From the NCBI GenBank assembly GCA_937888935.1, contig CALARO010000171.1, positions 1 through 12,442 on the forward strand: DNA of 12,442 nt. Reading direction: 5' to 3'. Origin of the DNA: an uncultured Clostridia bacterium. GTDB lineage: Bacteria; Bacillota; Clostridia; Christensenellales; Borkfalkiaceae. Numbering within the stretch: position 1 is the first letter of the stretch; every line of letters starts with the position of its first letter. Below are positions 4,539 through 11,916 of this stretch, piece by piece. A model generated the notes under the pieces. The model did not search any database, was not told the origin of the DNA, and was given only the letters and a program-made list of their open reading frames with translations. Both the position numbers and the translations under genes were made by a program.

Positions 4539-5291
4539 ATGAAGAAAATGAAAAGGATAGCGGTGGCGGCAGCGGGGTTGTTCGTGTATTGTTCTGCTGC
4601 GGCGATTGCCGCGCCGAGAGCGAAAGCGCAGGAAGCGGCGACGTATGCGGCGGAATGTAACGCGGACGAGTACGCCGTTTCGGCCGTGGCGGTGCTTCGG
4701 AAAGGCTCGAAAGGGAACGAAGTGAAGGAAGTGCAGCGGCGACTGAAACAATGGGGGTACTATTCGGGCAGCGTGGACGGCATTTTCGGCGCGGGAACGC
4801 GCGCGGCGGTGATTGCGTTTCAGAAGAAGAACGGCTTGACGGCGGACGGCGTGGTGGGCAAAGCTACGTACAAGGCGCTTGGAATGACGGCTTCTTACAA
4901 CGTGCTTGCGGGCGGCGGCAGTGGCGGATCTACGTATACGAGTTCGGATTTGTACCTTCTGGCGAAAACCATTTACGCCGAGGGCAGGGGCGAGCCGTAT
5001 GCGGGTCAGGTGGCGATCGGCGCGGTGATTTTAAATCGCGTGAGAAGTTCGTCGTTTCCGAACAGCGTTTCGGGCGTGGTGTATCAGAAAGGCGCGTTTA
5101 CGGCGGTTTCGGACGGGCAGATCAATCTTTCGCCCGACAACACGGCGATGAACGCGGCGCAGGACGCGGTGAACGGATGGGATCCGACGGGCGGCGCGAT
5201 TTACTACTACAACCCCGCCGTGGCGACGAGCGCGTGGATTTTTTCGCGGAAGACCGTGACGGTGATCGGCAAGCACGTGTTTGCGATTTGA
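4539..5291 (+). CDS. sleB: Spore cortex-lytic enzyme SleB
   Basis: Lytic transglycosylase that cleaves muramic-lactam cortex peptidoglycan during germination. It is made in the forespore and exported across the inner spore membrane. The 250 residues comprise a signal peptide (KKMKR start, hydrophobic 7-24, cleavage likely near APRAKAQ), a PG_binding_1 repeat (52-115: LRKGSKGNEVKEVQRRLKQWG and DGIFGAGTRAAVIAFQKKNGL), a short Gly/Ser linker, and the Hydrolase_2 catalytic domain (137-249) with the expected catalytic Glu148 in IYAEGRGEP, AIGAVILNRV, and the terminal KTVTVIGKHVFA. The start at 4539 is chosen for AAGGAG at 4525-4530 and because the signal peptide begins there; an in-frame extension to 4368 would run through the inverted-repeat leader. 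ypeB follows after 46 bases, the conserved two-gene arrangement. A SleB-like cell wall hydrolase of vegetative role is unlikely given ypeB next to it. Confidence 0.95.
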   Translation: MKKMKRIAVAAAGLFVYCSAAAIAAPRAKAQEAATYAAECNADEYAVSAVAVLRKGSKGNEVKEVQRRLKQWGYYSGSVDGIFGAGTRAAVIAFQKKNGLTADGVVGKATYKALGMTASYNVLAGGGSGGSTYTSSDLYLLAKTIYAEGRGEPYAGQVAIGAVILNRVRSSSFPNSVSGVVYQKGAFTAVSDGQINLSPDNTAMNAAQDAVNGWDPTGGAIYYYNPAVATSAWIFSRKTVTVIGKHVFAI

Positions 5292-5337
5292 ATTCGCGGC
5301 GGTAACCGCTTGAATGTTTGAAAAAGGAGAGAAAACG

Positions 5338-7479
5338 ATGCAGGAAACTAAGTTAGGCAAGAACGCTTCCTCGGGCGAGGAAAAAGTGGAAAACGTGGCG
5401 AAAGAAAAAGCGCGGGAAGACGTAGCGAAAAAGTCGGGCGCGAAAGCGGCGAAAAAATCCGTTGCAGCCAAAAACGAAGGGGGTAGAGGCGGATCGAACG
5501 CGAAAAACGCGGCGAAAAAGCAAGCCGGAAAGGACAAGAAACAGAGCGAAAAATCGGCGGCGAAAAAGCGCGTGGAATTGGCTTTGAAAAAGGAAGAACG
5601 CAAGGCGGAAAAGCAGAAAGCGAAATACGAACGGGCGAAAAAACGTGCGGAAGCGCGGGCGGCGAGAAAGGAAAAACGGCTTGCGGCGAAAGAAGAACGC
5701 AGAAAGAAACGTCTGGAAGGGAAGCAGCACAGAAAAGAACGCGAAATCGCGATGAAAGAGAAGCGGGCGGCGGCGAAAGCCGAGCGCAAGGCGATGCAGG
5801 CGAAGCGGCGCGCGGAAAAAGAAAAACGGCGCGCGATGTTGAAATCGGAAACGCGCGACGCGCGCGCGAAGCGGCTTGCGAAAGAAAAGGAAGCGCGCAT
5901 TGCGGCGAAAAAAGAACGCCGCGAAAAGCGGTATCAACTGAAACTTCAACGGCGCGACGCGGCTTTGAAGAGAAAGCAGCAGCGGCTTGAAGCGCGCGAA
6001 CGCAGGCGCAGCGAAAACCATGCACCGGGATTCGGCGGCTGGCTGGCGGCGGTGATTTCGCTCGGCGTGGTGACTCTTGCGCTCGGCACGGTGGTGACCG
6101 TGGGCGCGGTGAGAATGAATCAGGCGGACACGGCGCTTTCCACGGGGTATCGCGGCGCGCTGTACGAGCTGACGGGGACGATTTCGGACGTGGACGGAGA
6201 TCTTGCGAAGGCGCGCGTGGCTTCGGGCAGACAGACGCAGAGCGAGCTTTTCACCGATCTGCTTGTGAAAACGCGTCTGGCAGAAAGCACGCTTGAAAAA
6301 TTTCCCGTGGATCAGGAAACGGACGTGAACATGACGGCGTTTTTAAACCGCACGGGCGACGTGGCGCAGGGGATTCTGGAAAAGCTGCGCGCGGGCGAAA
6401 AACTGACGGATAACGACTATAAGACGATTGAAAATCTCTACGCCGTAAACCAAAAGATCCTTGCCGAGCTGACCGCGCTTACGGAAGAGCTGAGCGATAA
6501 GGATATGGCGATGTTTATGAAAGATAAGGCGGGTAACAAGGTGTACGAACACTTCCGCAATATCGAAAATTACGCGCTGGAAGGAGGCGCGGGCGAAGAA
6601 AACGAGGGGGGTATAGCCGCGACGAACGGCTCTCCCTCGGGAAAATCTTCTGAAAAAAGGGGTGCGAAACAGGGCGTTTCTTCCGCGCAGGCGGAAGAAG
6701 AGTGCCGCAAGTATTTCGCGGATTACAACATAGCGGAAATTATGTACGCGGGGGAAACCGAATCGGGCGAGATTGACGCGTTTAACTTCTCGATGACGGA
6801 CGCGCAGGGCAAAAGGCTGTACGCGGAAATCGCGAAAGAAAACGGCGCGCTTGTGGGTTTCGATTACTTCGCGGACTGTTCCGCAAAAAATTTCGATCTT
6901 GAAAACGCGCTGACGATTGCCGAAAATTATCTCGACTTTCTCGGCTACGAAAATATGACGGCGGTGTGGGTGAACGAAAGCGGCGTGAACGCTACTTTCC
7001 TTTTCGTGTATGAGAACGACGGCGTGGCGTATTATCCTGACAGCGTGAGCGTGAAGGTGTGCGAAGAACGCGGCAAGGCCGTGGGATTTACCGCGGTGAA
7101 TTATCTGAATAACCACGCGCGGCGCGGCGAGTTGCCCGCTTTAACGGCTGCTGCGGAATCGGACGGCGCGGAAACTTTGGAAACGGCGGCGAAAAAGCAA
7201 ACGAAAACAACGAAGCCGGCAAAACCCGAAAAACCCGCGAAACCCGCGAAACCCGAGATTGTGAGCGAAGAAACGGCGGAAAAGGCGTTGAATAACAAGC
7301 TGACGGTGATTTCTTCGCGTAAGGCGGTGATTAAAAAGGGCGAGCGCGAAAGACTTTGCTATGAATTTGCGTGCAGCTACGGCGAAAACGGGTATTTTAT
7401 CTATGTGGACGCGTTCTCGGGCGAAGAAATTCAGGTAAATCGCGTGCTGACAACGGCGCAGGGACAGTATTTGAGATAA
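5338..7479 (+). CDS. ypeB: Germination protein YpeB with a giant basic N-terminal extension
   Basis: YpeB is the partner that keeps SleB stable and in place in the dormant spore. Here it has 713 residues against roughly 450 in Bacillus. Order: residues 1-77 Lys/Ala/Ser/Gly-rich; 78-225 an unbroken Lys/Arg/Glu/Ala helix-forming stretch, no proline before residue 230; a membrane helix 233-257; the YpeB helical domain about 262-413 (YRGALYELTGTISDVDGDLAKARVASG is typical); a Gly/Ser linker; then three PepSY-like units (about 451-515, 517-595, 641-705), the last with LCYEFACSYGENGYFIYVDAFSGEEI. A KPAKPEKPAKPAKPE tract (626-640) precedes the third. The start at 5338 follows AAAGGAG at 5324-5330 by seven bases; the ATG eight codons earlier has no site. 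Positive-inside topology puts the extension in the forespore core. It might be a coiled coil, a single long helix or a nucleic-acid-binding tail; its role is unknown. Confidence 0.93.
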   Translation: MQETKLGKNASSGEEKVENVAKEKAREDVAKKSGAKAAKKSVAAKNEGGRGGSNAKNAAKKQAGKDKKQSEKSAAKKRVELALKKEERKAEKQKAKYERAKKRAEARAARKEKRLAAKEERRKKRLEGKQHRKEREIAMKEKRAAAKAERKAMQAKRRAEKEKRRAMLKSETRDARAKRLAKEKEARIAAKKERREKRYQLKLQRRDAALKRKQQRLEARERRRSENHAPGFGGWLAAVISLGVVTLALGTVVTVGAVRMNQADTALSTGYRGALYELTGTISDVDGDLAKARVASGRQTQSELFTDLLVKTRLAESTLEKFPVDQETDVNMTAFLNRTGDVAQGILEKLRAGEKLTDNDYKTIENLYAVNQKILAELTALTEELSDKDMAMFMKDKAGNKVYEHFRNIENYALEGGAGEENEGGIAATNGSPSGKSSEKRGAKQGVSSAQAEEECRKYFADYNIAEIMYAGETESGEIDAFNFSMTDAQGKRLYAEIAKENGALVGFDYFADCSAKNFDLENALTIAENYLDFLGYENMTAVWVNESGVNATFLFVYENDGVAYYPDSVSVKVCEERGKAVGFTAVNYLNNHARRGELPALTAAAESDGAETLETAAKKQTKTTKPAKPEKPAKPAKPEIVSEETAEKALNNKLTVISSRKAVIKKGERERLCYEFACSYGENGYFIYVDAFSGEEIQVNRVLTTAQGQYLR

Positions 7480-7513
7480 AGGAAATTTTTGAAAAAGAAT
7501 TTTTGAATAGAAA

Positions 7514-7555
7514 AAGGCGCGGAAGAAATGGCTTCCGCGCCTTGAATTTTATTTT
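7514..7555 (+). terminator. Intrinsic terminator of the sleB-ypeB operon
   Basis: Twelve-bp perfect stem AAGGCGCGGAAG (7514-7525) with CTTCCGCGCCTT (7532-7543), loop AAATGG, followed by GAATTTTATTTTG. It begins 35 bases after the ypeB stop. The U-tract is interrupted but ample. Confidence 0.85.
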
Positions 7556-7580
7556 GTTGTAAGTGAAATTGCCGCTTGGT

Positions 7581-7770
7581 TTGAAATTTTAATAAAAAAT
7601 CGGTTGCGCTCCTTGGTTTTCAGAAATTTTTAATCAAAAATATTCAGAAAACCAAAAATGGGCTGCGCATAAATATGCTACGCCCCTCATCCGTCCAAAG
7701 CTTCGCTTTGTCCACCTTCCCCCCGGGGGGAAGGCTATATCAAAGGCATAAATTTTGATTTTAAACGGTT
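7581..7770. repeat. Composite dispersed repeat, copy C
   Basis: Matches copy B over its AT-rich lead (GAAATTTTAATAAAAAAT, CAAAAATATTCAGAAAACC), with an extra short insertion GCGCATAAATATGCTAC near 7666-7682. It then has the standard double hairpin: CAAAGC-TTC-GCTTTG (7696-7710) and the 20-base palindrome CCTTCCCCCCGGGGGGAAGG (7715-7734). The tail CTATATCAAAGGC and TTTAAACGGTTT follows. The gene-free stretch 7551-7943 is almost entirely this copy and copy D. Confidence 0.8.
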
Positions 7771-7784
7771 TGATATGGGGAAGA

Positions 7785-7930
7785 TGGTATTCGGCTGCCC
7801 CTCATCAGTCAACTTCGTTGACAGCTTCCCCCCGAGGGGAAGCCTAAGATAAAGGCATAATATTGAAATCAAACGGTTTTGCAACAATCCATTATGAAAC
7901 GGGCAATACCCGCCCCCGGGGGAAGGCTCG
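7785..7930. repeat. Composite dispersed repeat, copy D, with partial extra palindrome
   Basis: Contains CCCCTCATCAGTC, hairpin GTCAAC-TTC-GTTGAC (7808-7822), then GCTTCCCC-CCGA-GGGGAAGC (7824-7843), where the usual C6G6 core has become a looped stem. The tail ATAAAGGCATAATATTGAAATCAAACGGTTT, then GAAACGGGCAATACCCG (7896-7912), resembles the tail of copy B. A truncated palindrome CCCCCGGGGG (7913-7922) with GAAGGCTCG abuts it. It ends about 14 bases from the transketolase stop and is the only hairpin structure there, without a U-run. Confidence 0.75.
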
Positions 7931-7943
7931 ACTTGTGCTATAT

Positions 7944-9947
7944 TTACTGATTGTTTTCGATGGAAGCGATGGCTTTTTCTACTACGTTATCCACCGTGAA
8001 GCCGAATTTCTCAAACAGTTGTTTCGCGGGGGCGGACGCGCCGAACGTATTCATTGCCACGATTTCGCCTTTATCGCCCGCGTACTTGTACCAGCTGTAC
8101 GGCGAGCCTGCTTCTACGCACACGCGCGCTTTGATCGCTGCCGGCAGCACGCTTTCTTTATAATCTTCGCTCTGCTTTTCGAACTCTTCGATACAAGGCA
8201 TGGAAATTACGCGCGCCTGCACGTCTTTCGCCGCGAGCACTTCTTTCGCCTTTACGCAAAGCTCTACTTCGCTGCCCGTGCCGATCAAAAGCACGTCCGG
8301 CTTGCCTTCGCAATCTTCGAGTATATAGCCGCCTTTCAACGCTTCTTTTCCGCTGCCTTCGTACTGCGGCAGATTCTGGCGGGAAAGCACAAGCGCGGTG
8401 GGTTGATTGCCCGTAAGCGCGGAAATCCACGCCGCCGCCGTTTCTTTGCCGTCCGCCGGGCGATACACTTTCATGCCCGGGATCGAGCGAAGCGCGATTA
8501 GCTGCTCTACGGGTTCGTGGGTAGGTCCGTCTTCGCCCACGCCGATCGAATCGTGCGTGAAGATATACGCCACGGGCAAGCCCATGAGCGCGGCTAAGCG
8601 AAGCGCGGGTTTGCAATAATCGGTGAACACGAAGAACGTGGCGCAGTACGCCTGCACGCCGCCGTGCAGCTGCAAGCCGTTGCAGATTGCCGCCATGGCG
8701 TGTTCGCGGATGCCGAAATGTACGTTGCGCCCCGCGTAGTTTTCGGGTGAGAACGTGCCGTATTTAACGTTTTCGGTATCTTTCATCACCGACTGATTGG
8801 ACGGCGCAAGATCTGCGCTGCCGCCGAAAAGCGTGGGCAGTTTCGCCGCGATTTTATTGAGTACCACCGACGACGTGCCGCGCGTAGCCATCGGCTTATC
8901 GAACGAATACAGATCTTCCATTGCCGCGAAATCGGGCTTCTTGCCCGCCATCGCGTCTTTATACTGCTGCGCGAGTTCGGGATAGGTGTATTCGTATTCC
9001 GCGAACATCTTTTTCCACAGCATTTCTTTTTCCGCGCCCGCGTTTGCAGCCAGCGCGCAATGTTCGTACACTTCTTTCGGGCAGGCGAACGGCTCTTCTT
9101 CTTTCCAGCCGAGTTTTTCTTTGGACTTTTTCAGATTTTCCGCGCCGAGCGGTGCGCCGTGGCTCTTTTCGCTGCCTTCGAGCGGCGAGCCATAGCCGAT
9201 GCGCGTGCGGCAGATGATGATCGAGGGTTTATCCGTTCTCTCTTTCGCTTTCGCGATCGCGTCGGATAAAGCAACCACGTCGTCCGGCGAAGTGGCGAGA
9301 TCTACGTGAAGTACCTGCCAGTTTTGCGCCGCGAAACGCGCGCCTACGTTTTCTTTGAAAGTCACGTCGGTGTCGCCTTCGATGGTGATGTCGTTATCGT
9401 CGTACAGTAAAATGAGTTTGCCGAGAGCGTTTGCGCCCGCGAAAGAGCAGGCTTCGTAGGAAATGCCTTCTTCAAGGCAGCCGTCGCCGCAGATCGCGTA
9501 GGTGTAGTGATCTACCACGGGGTAGCCGGGGCGATTGTATGTAGCCGCGAGATGCGCTTCCGCCATAGCCATACCCACGGCGTTCGCGATGCCCTGACCC
9601 AAAGGACCGGTGGTGGTTTCTACCCCGGGGGTGTGACCGTATTCGGGGTGACCCGGCGTTTTGCTGCCGAGCTGACGGAAATTCTTTAAATCTTCCGTGG
9701 TGATACCGTAGCCGTATAAGTGCATCAGCGCGTAGTAGAGCGCAGAGCCGTGACCGGCGGACAGCACGAATCTGTCGCGATTGTTCCACTTTAAATCGAG
9801 CGGATTGCAATTCAGAAAGTTCTGAAACAGCGTGTATGCGATCGGCGCGCAACCCATGGCGATGCCGGGATGCCCCGAATTCGCTTTTTCGATTGCTTCC
9901 GCAGATAAAATTCTGAGAGCGTTGATGGTAGTTTTCTGTACGTCCAT
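7944..9947 (-). CDS. tkt: Transketolase
   Basis: Thiamine-diphosphate enzyme of the pentose phosphate pathway that moves two-carbon ketol units between sugar phosphates in the cytoplasm. Full length, 667 residues, the normal size. Motifs in order: SGHPG with His26, SAGHGS with His66, GHPEYGHTPGVETTTGPLGQG (99-119), the ThDP/metal motif CGDGCLEEG (153-161) to YDDNDI (Asn185), the pyrimidine-binding segment with catalytic Glu415 in FGIREHAMAAICNG, and FTHDSIGVGEDGPTHEPVEQ (463-482) for substrate binding. The start at 9947 has AGGAG (minus strand, 9959-9963) eleven bases upstream. A phosphohexomutase gene ends 66 bases upstream on the same strand with no terminator between, so both likely share one transcript. 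No intrinsic terminator with a U-run follows; copy D of the repeat lies there. Confidence 0.97.
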   Translation of the reverse strand: MDVQKTTINALRILSAEAIEKANSGHPGIAMGCAPIAYTLFQNFLNCNPLDLKWNNRDRFVLSAGHGSALYYALMHLYGYGITTEDLKNFRQLGSKTPGHPEYGHTPGVETTTGPLGQGIANAVGMAMAEAHLAATYNRPGYPVVDHYTYAICGDGCLEEGISYEACSFAGANALGKLILLYDDNDITIEGDTDVTFKENVGARFAAQNWQVLHVDLATSPDDVVALSDAIAKAKERTDKPSIIICRTRIGYGSPLEGSEKSHGAPLGAENLKKSKEKLGWKEEEPFACPKEVYEHCALAANAGAEKEMLWKKMFAEYEYTYPELAQQYKDAMAGKKPDFAAMEDLYSFDKPMATRGTSSVVLNKIAAKLPTLFGGSADLAPSNQSVMKDTENVKYGTFSPENYAGRNVHFGIREHAMAAICNGLQLHGGVQAYCATFFVFTDYCKPALRLAALMGLPVAYIFTHDSIGVGEDGPTHEPVEQLIALRSIPGMKVYRPADGKETAAAWISALTGNQPTALVLSRQNLPQYEGSGKEALKGGYILEDCEGKPDVLLIGTGSEVELCVKAKEVLAAKDVQARVISMPCIEEFEKQSEDYKESVLPAAIKARVCVEAGSPYSWYKYAGDKGEIVAMNTFGASAPAKQLFEKFGFTVDNVVEKAIASIENNQ

Positions 9948-10013
9948 AGCTTTTTGTTCTCCTGTTTTTTGTTTTTTATGTTTACCGCTTTTCTGCGGGA
10001 AAACTTTTGATTT

Positions 10014-11591
10014 TTATTGCTTTTCTATGCCCGAATTTATGCCTAAATACGCTTCGGCGGGGGATAAATCGAGAAAATCGAAACGCTGCAAAAACGCGTA
10101 CAACTCGCTTACGATTTTTTTTGCGCCGCCTTTTTTCTCGCTTTCGGCGTTGGTGGGCAGAATGGGTTCGTGCAGGCTCATTCTCACAAGCAGCCAGCCT
10201 GCGCCGTGCGCCTGATCGAAATTCAGCCGCACGCCTTCGTGATTATCGGGCGCGGGCGTGATATACGGCTTGGTTTTCGCGTACTCTTCAAGCTGCGCGA
10301 TGAGATTTGCGCCGAGCGTTTTGAAATCGCAGTCCGGCTTGAATTTAAAGCGAAGTTCCGCGGCTTCGGCGGGCATTTTTAAATCGGCGATGAGATCGCT
10401 TAAATTTTTGCCCTGTTTTGCCGCTTGGGCAAGCGCGATCAAAAGCCGCGTGACAAGATATGCGCCGTCGTCGAGAAAATAGTTTTCTTTGAGCGCGGCG
10501 TGTCCGCTCGTTTCGATGGCGAGCGGCGCGTATTCGCCCGCATTGTTCAGGCGGATCGCTTCGTTGATCACGTTTTTGTAGCCGCGCTTGAAACGGTGGT
10601 GTCTGCCGCCGTGCGCCGCGATAAATTCGGCTAAGCCGTCGCTCGTTACCGAGTCGGTGACGATCGTGCCGGGCTTTTCGGAAAGAAGAATTGCCGAAAT
10701 CAGCGCGATCAGGCGGTTTCGGTTGATCTCTTCGCCCGTGGAATCCACCGCGCCCGCGCGATCTACGTCGGTATCGAAAATAATGCCGAAATCGGCTTTT
10801 TCGCGCTTTACCGCTTCGCAGATCGAGCGCATTGCCGTTTCGTTTTCCGGGTTGGGGATATGCCCCTTGAAATACCCGTCCGGCGTGAGATACTGCGAGC
10901 CGCTCGTATCCGCGCCTAAGGGGGCAAGCACCTTTTCGGCGTAGAAACCGCCCGCACCGCCGCCGGCGTCCACGATGATTTTCTTGCCTTTGAGCGGCGT
11001 TTCGCTGCCGCAAGCCTTTCGTACTTTCTTCACGAGATCGGCGGAATATTTATCCATATAGCTTTGCTCGCGCACCGTGCCGGGCGTTTCGGTTGATGTT
11101 GCCGCAGCTTCGGCGGCTTTCGCTTCGGCTTCGGAAAATTGCGACGCAAGGGAAAGAATTTCTTTCACGTCGTCGGCTTCAAGTCCGCTTTCTCTGATGA
11201 AAAACTTCAAGCCGTTGCGGTTGAAAGGAAGATGCGAGGCGGTGAGCATGATCGAGCCGTCCGGCAGGGATTCTTTGCCGCCGAAAAATTCTTCGTCCTG
11301 CAAAAGCATGAACATGGAAGGGGTGGAAGAAAGGCCGGTGGATAAAAGATCGTTGCCGCTCTGCGTAACCCCGGTGCGCACGCCCGATAAAAGCTCGGCG
11401 GCGGAAATGCGGGAATCGTGACCGACCGCCACGAGAACGCGGTTTTTATGCAGGCGTTTTTTCAGCCACAGGCAAAACGCGCGGGAAATGTGTTCCGCTG
11501 CCGTTTGCGTGAGATTTACTTCTTCGCCGGGAACGCCTGCCGAAGCGACGCCGCGCACGTCGTTGCCGTTTCTTAAACGGGAATAATCCAT
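10014..11591 (-). CDS. Alpha-D-phosphohexomutase (phosphoglucomutase/phosphomannomutase family)
   Basis: Cytoplasmic enzyme that interconverts 1- and 6-phosphates of a hexose through an active-site phosphoserine. The 525 residues show all four family signatures: MLTASHLPFNRNGLKF with phosphoserine Ser119, the metal loop DTDVDRAG (273-280), the sugar-specificity loop ETSGHAAL (360-367) and the phosphate-binding RMSLHEPILPTNAES (470-484). The specificity loop reads E-T-SGH rather than the common GEESGH/GEMSGH, so glucose or mannose preference cannot be told. An Ala/Glu/Ser-rich insert (about 152-172) separates domain 1 from domain 2. The start at 11591 follows AAAGGT by ten bases; the longer frame to 11711 would begin at the promoter itself. 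It heads an operon with tkt. Its leader of about 118 bases shows no riboswitch I recognise. Confidence 0.93.
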   Translation of the reverse strand: MDYSRLRNGNDVRGVASAGVPGEEVNLTQTAAEHISRAFCLWLKKRLHKNRVLVAVGHDSRISAAELLSGVRTGVTQSGNDLLSTGLSSTPSMFMLLQDEEFFGGKESLPDGSIMLTASHLPFNRNGLKFFIRESGLEADDVKEILSLASQFSEAEAKAAEAAATSTETPGTVREQSYMDKYSADLVKKVRKACGSETPLKGKKIIVDAGGGAGGFYAEKVLAPLGADTSGSQYLTPDGYFKGHIPNPENETAMRSICEAVKREKADFGIIFDTDVDRAGAVDSTGEEINRNRLIALISAILLSEKPGTIVTDSVTSDGLAEFIAAHGGRHHRFKRGYKNVINEAIRLNNAGEYAPLAIETSGHAALKENYFLDDGAYLVTRLLIALAQAAKQGKNLSDLIADLKMPAEAAELRFKFKPDCDFKTLGANLIAQLEEYAKTKPYITPAPDNHEGVRLNFDQAHGAGWLLVRMSLHEPILPTNAESEKKGGAKKIVSELYAFLQRFDFLDLSPAEAYLGINSGIEKQ

Positions 11592-11715
11592 AAATTTTCT
11601 ACCTTTTTTGTATGCTCTTTTCGTATGCCGCGGGCGTTTAAAATACACCGACCGGAAAGGGGATTTTGCGTTGCCGCGCGCACGGGAGACTCGCACTGTG
11701 ATTTTATACATATTT

Positions 11716-11744
11716 ATTATAGCGTGTTTTTAACTTTTTTTCAA
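11716..11744 (-). promoter_or_regulatory. Sigma-A promoter of the phosphohexomutase-tkt operon
   Basis: On the minus strand TTGAAA (11739-11744), a 17-base spacer and TATAAT (11716-11721): one mismatch from consensus. Transcription would start near 11709. Confidence 0.88.
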
Positions 11745-11799
11745 GTCTTTAAGGGGATCTTTTCGAAAAATGACGGAAATTTTGCAAAAAAAATTGCGG

Positions 11800-11830
11800 A
11801 AAAAACCGCCGCGGCCGAAGCCGCGGCGGT
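11800..11830 (-). terminator. Intrinsic terminator of the cardiolipin synthase gene
   Basis: On the minus strand an 11-bp stem ACCGCCGCGGC / GCCGCGGCGGT (11820-11830 with 11805-11815) closes on a TTCG tetraloop and is followed by a T-run (the stem's last T plus 11800-11804). It lies about 90 bases after the cls stop. The plus strand shows A8 after the stem, so it works in one direction only. Confidence 0.9.
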
Positions 11831-11865
11831 AAAAAAAAGGAGGGTAATGTATAAGTAAGGTTATG

Positions 11866-11886
11866 TTGCCGCGATTTTTGCGGCAA
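11866..11886 (-). other. Small hairpin just after the cls stop
   Basis: TTGCCGC (11866-11872) pairs with GCGGCAA (11880-11886) around GATTTTT. It stands between the cls stop and the strong terminator; on the minus strand it has no U-run and may only protect the 3' end. Confidence 0.45.
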
Positions 11887-11916
11887 TTTTGCGCGACGCG
11901 GCAAAGGGCGCGCCGC

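Noticed and set aside
5031..6025. Three long overlapping minus-strand open frames (up to 289 residues) opposite ypeB and sleB
   Set aside because: They mirror the GC-rich, Lys/Arg/Ala-coding plus-strand sequence, giving Arg/Phe/Ser-rich low-complexity products without a ribosome binding site; the plus-strand genes are conserved.
7863..8501. A 212-residue plus-strand frame opposite the transketolase 3' end
   Set aside because: Shadow of tkt; starts within the repeat, has no ribosome binding site and no recognisable domain.
11838..11861. A tiny frame (ATG TAT AAG TAA) behind AAGGAGGG on the plus strand
   Set aside because: A three-codon frame behind a terminator stem with no promoter visible; most likely chance.
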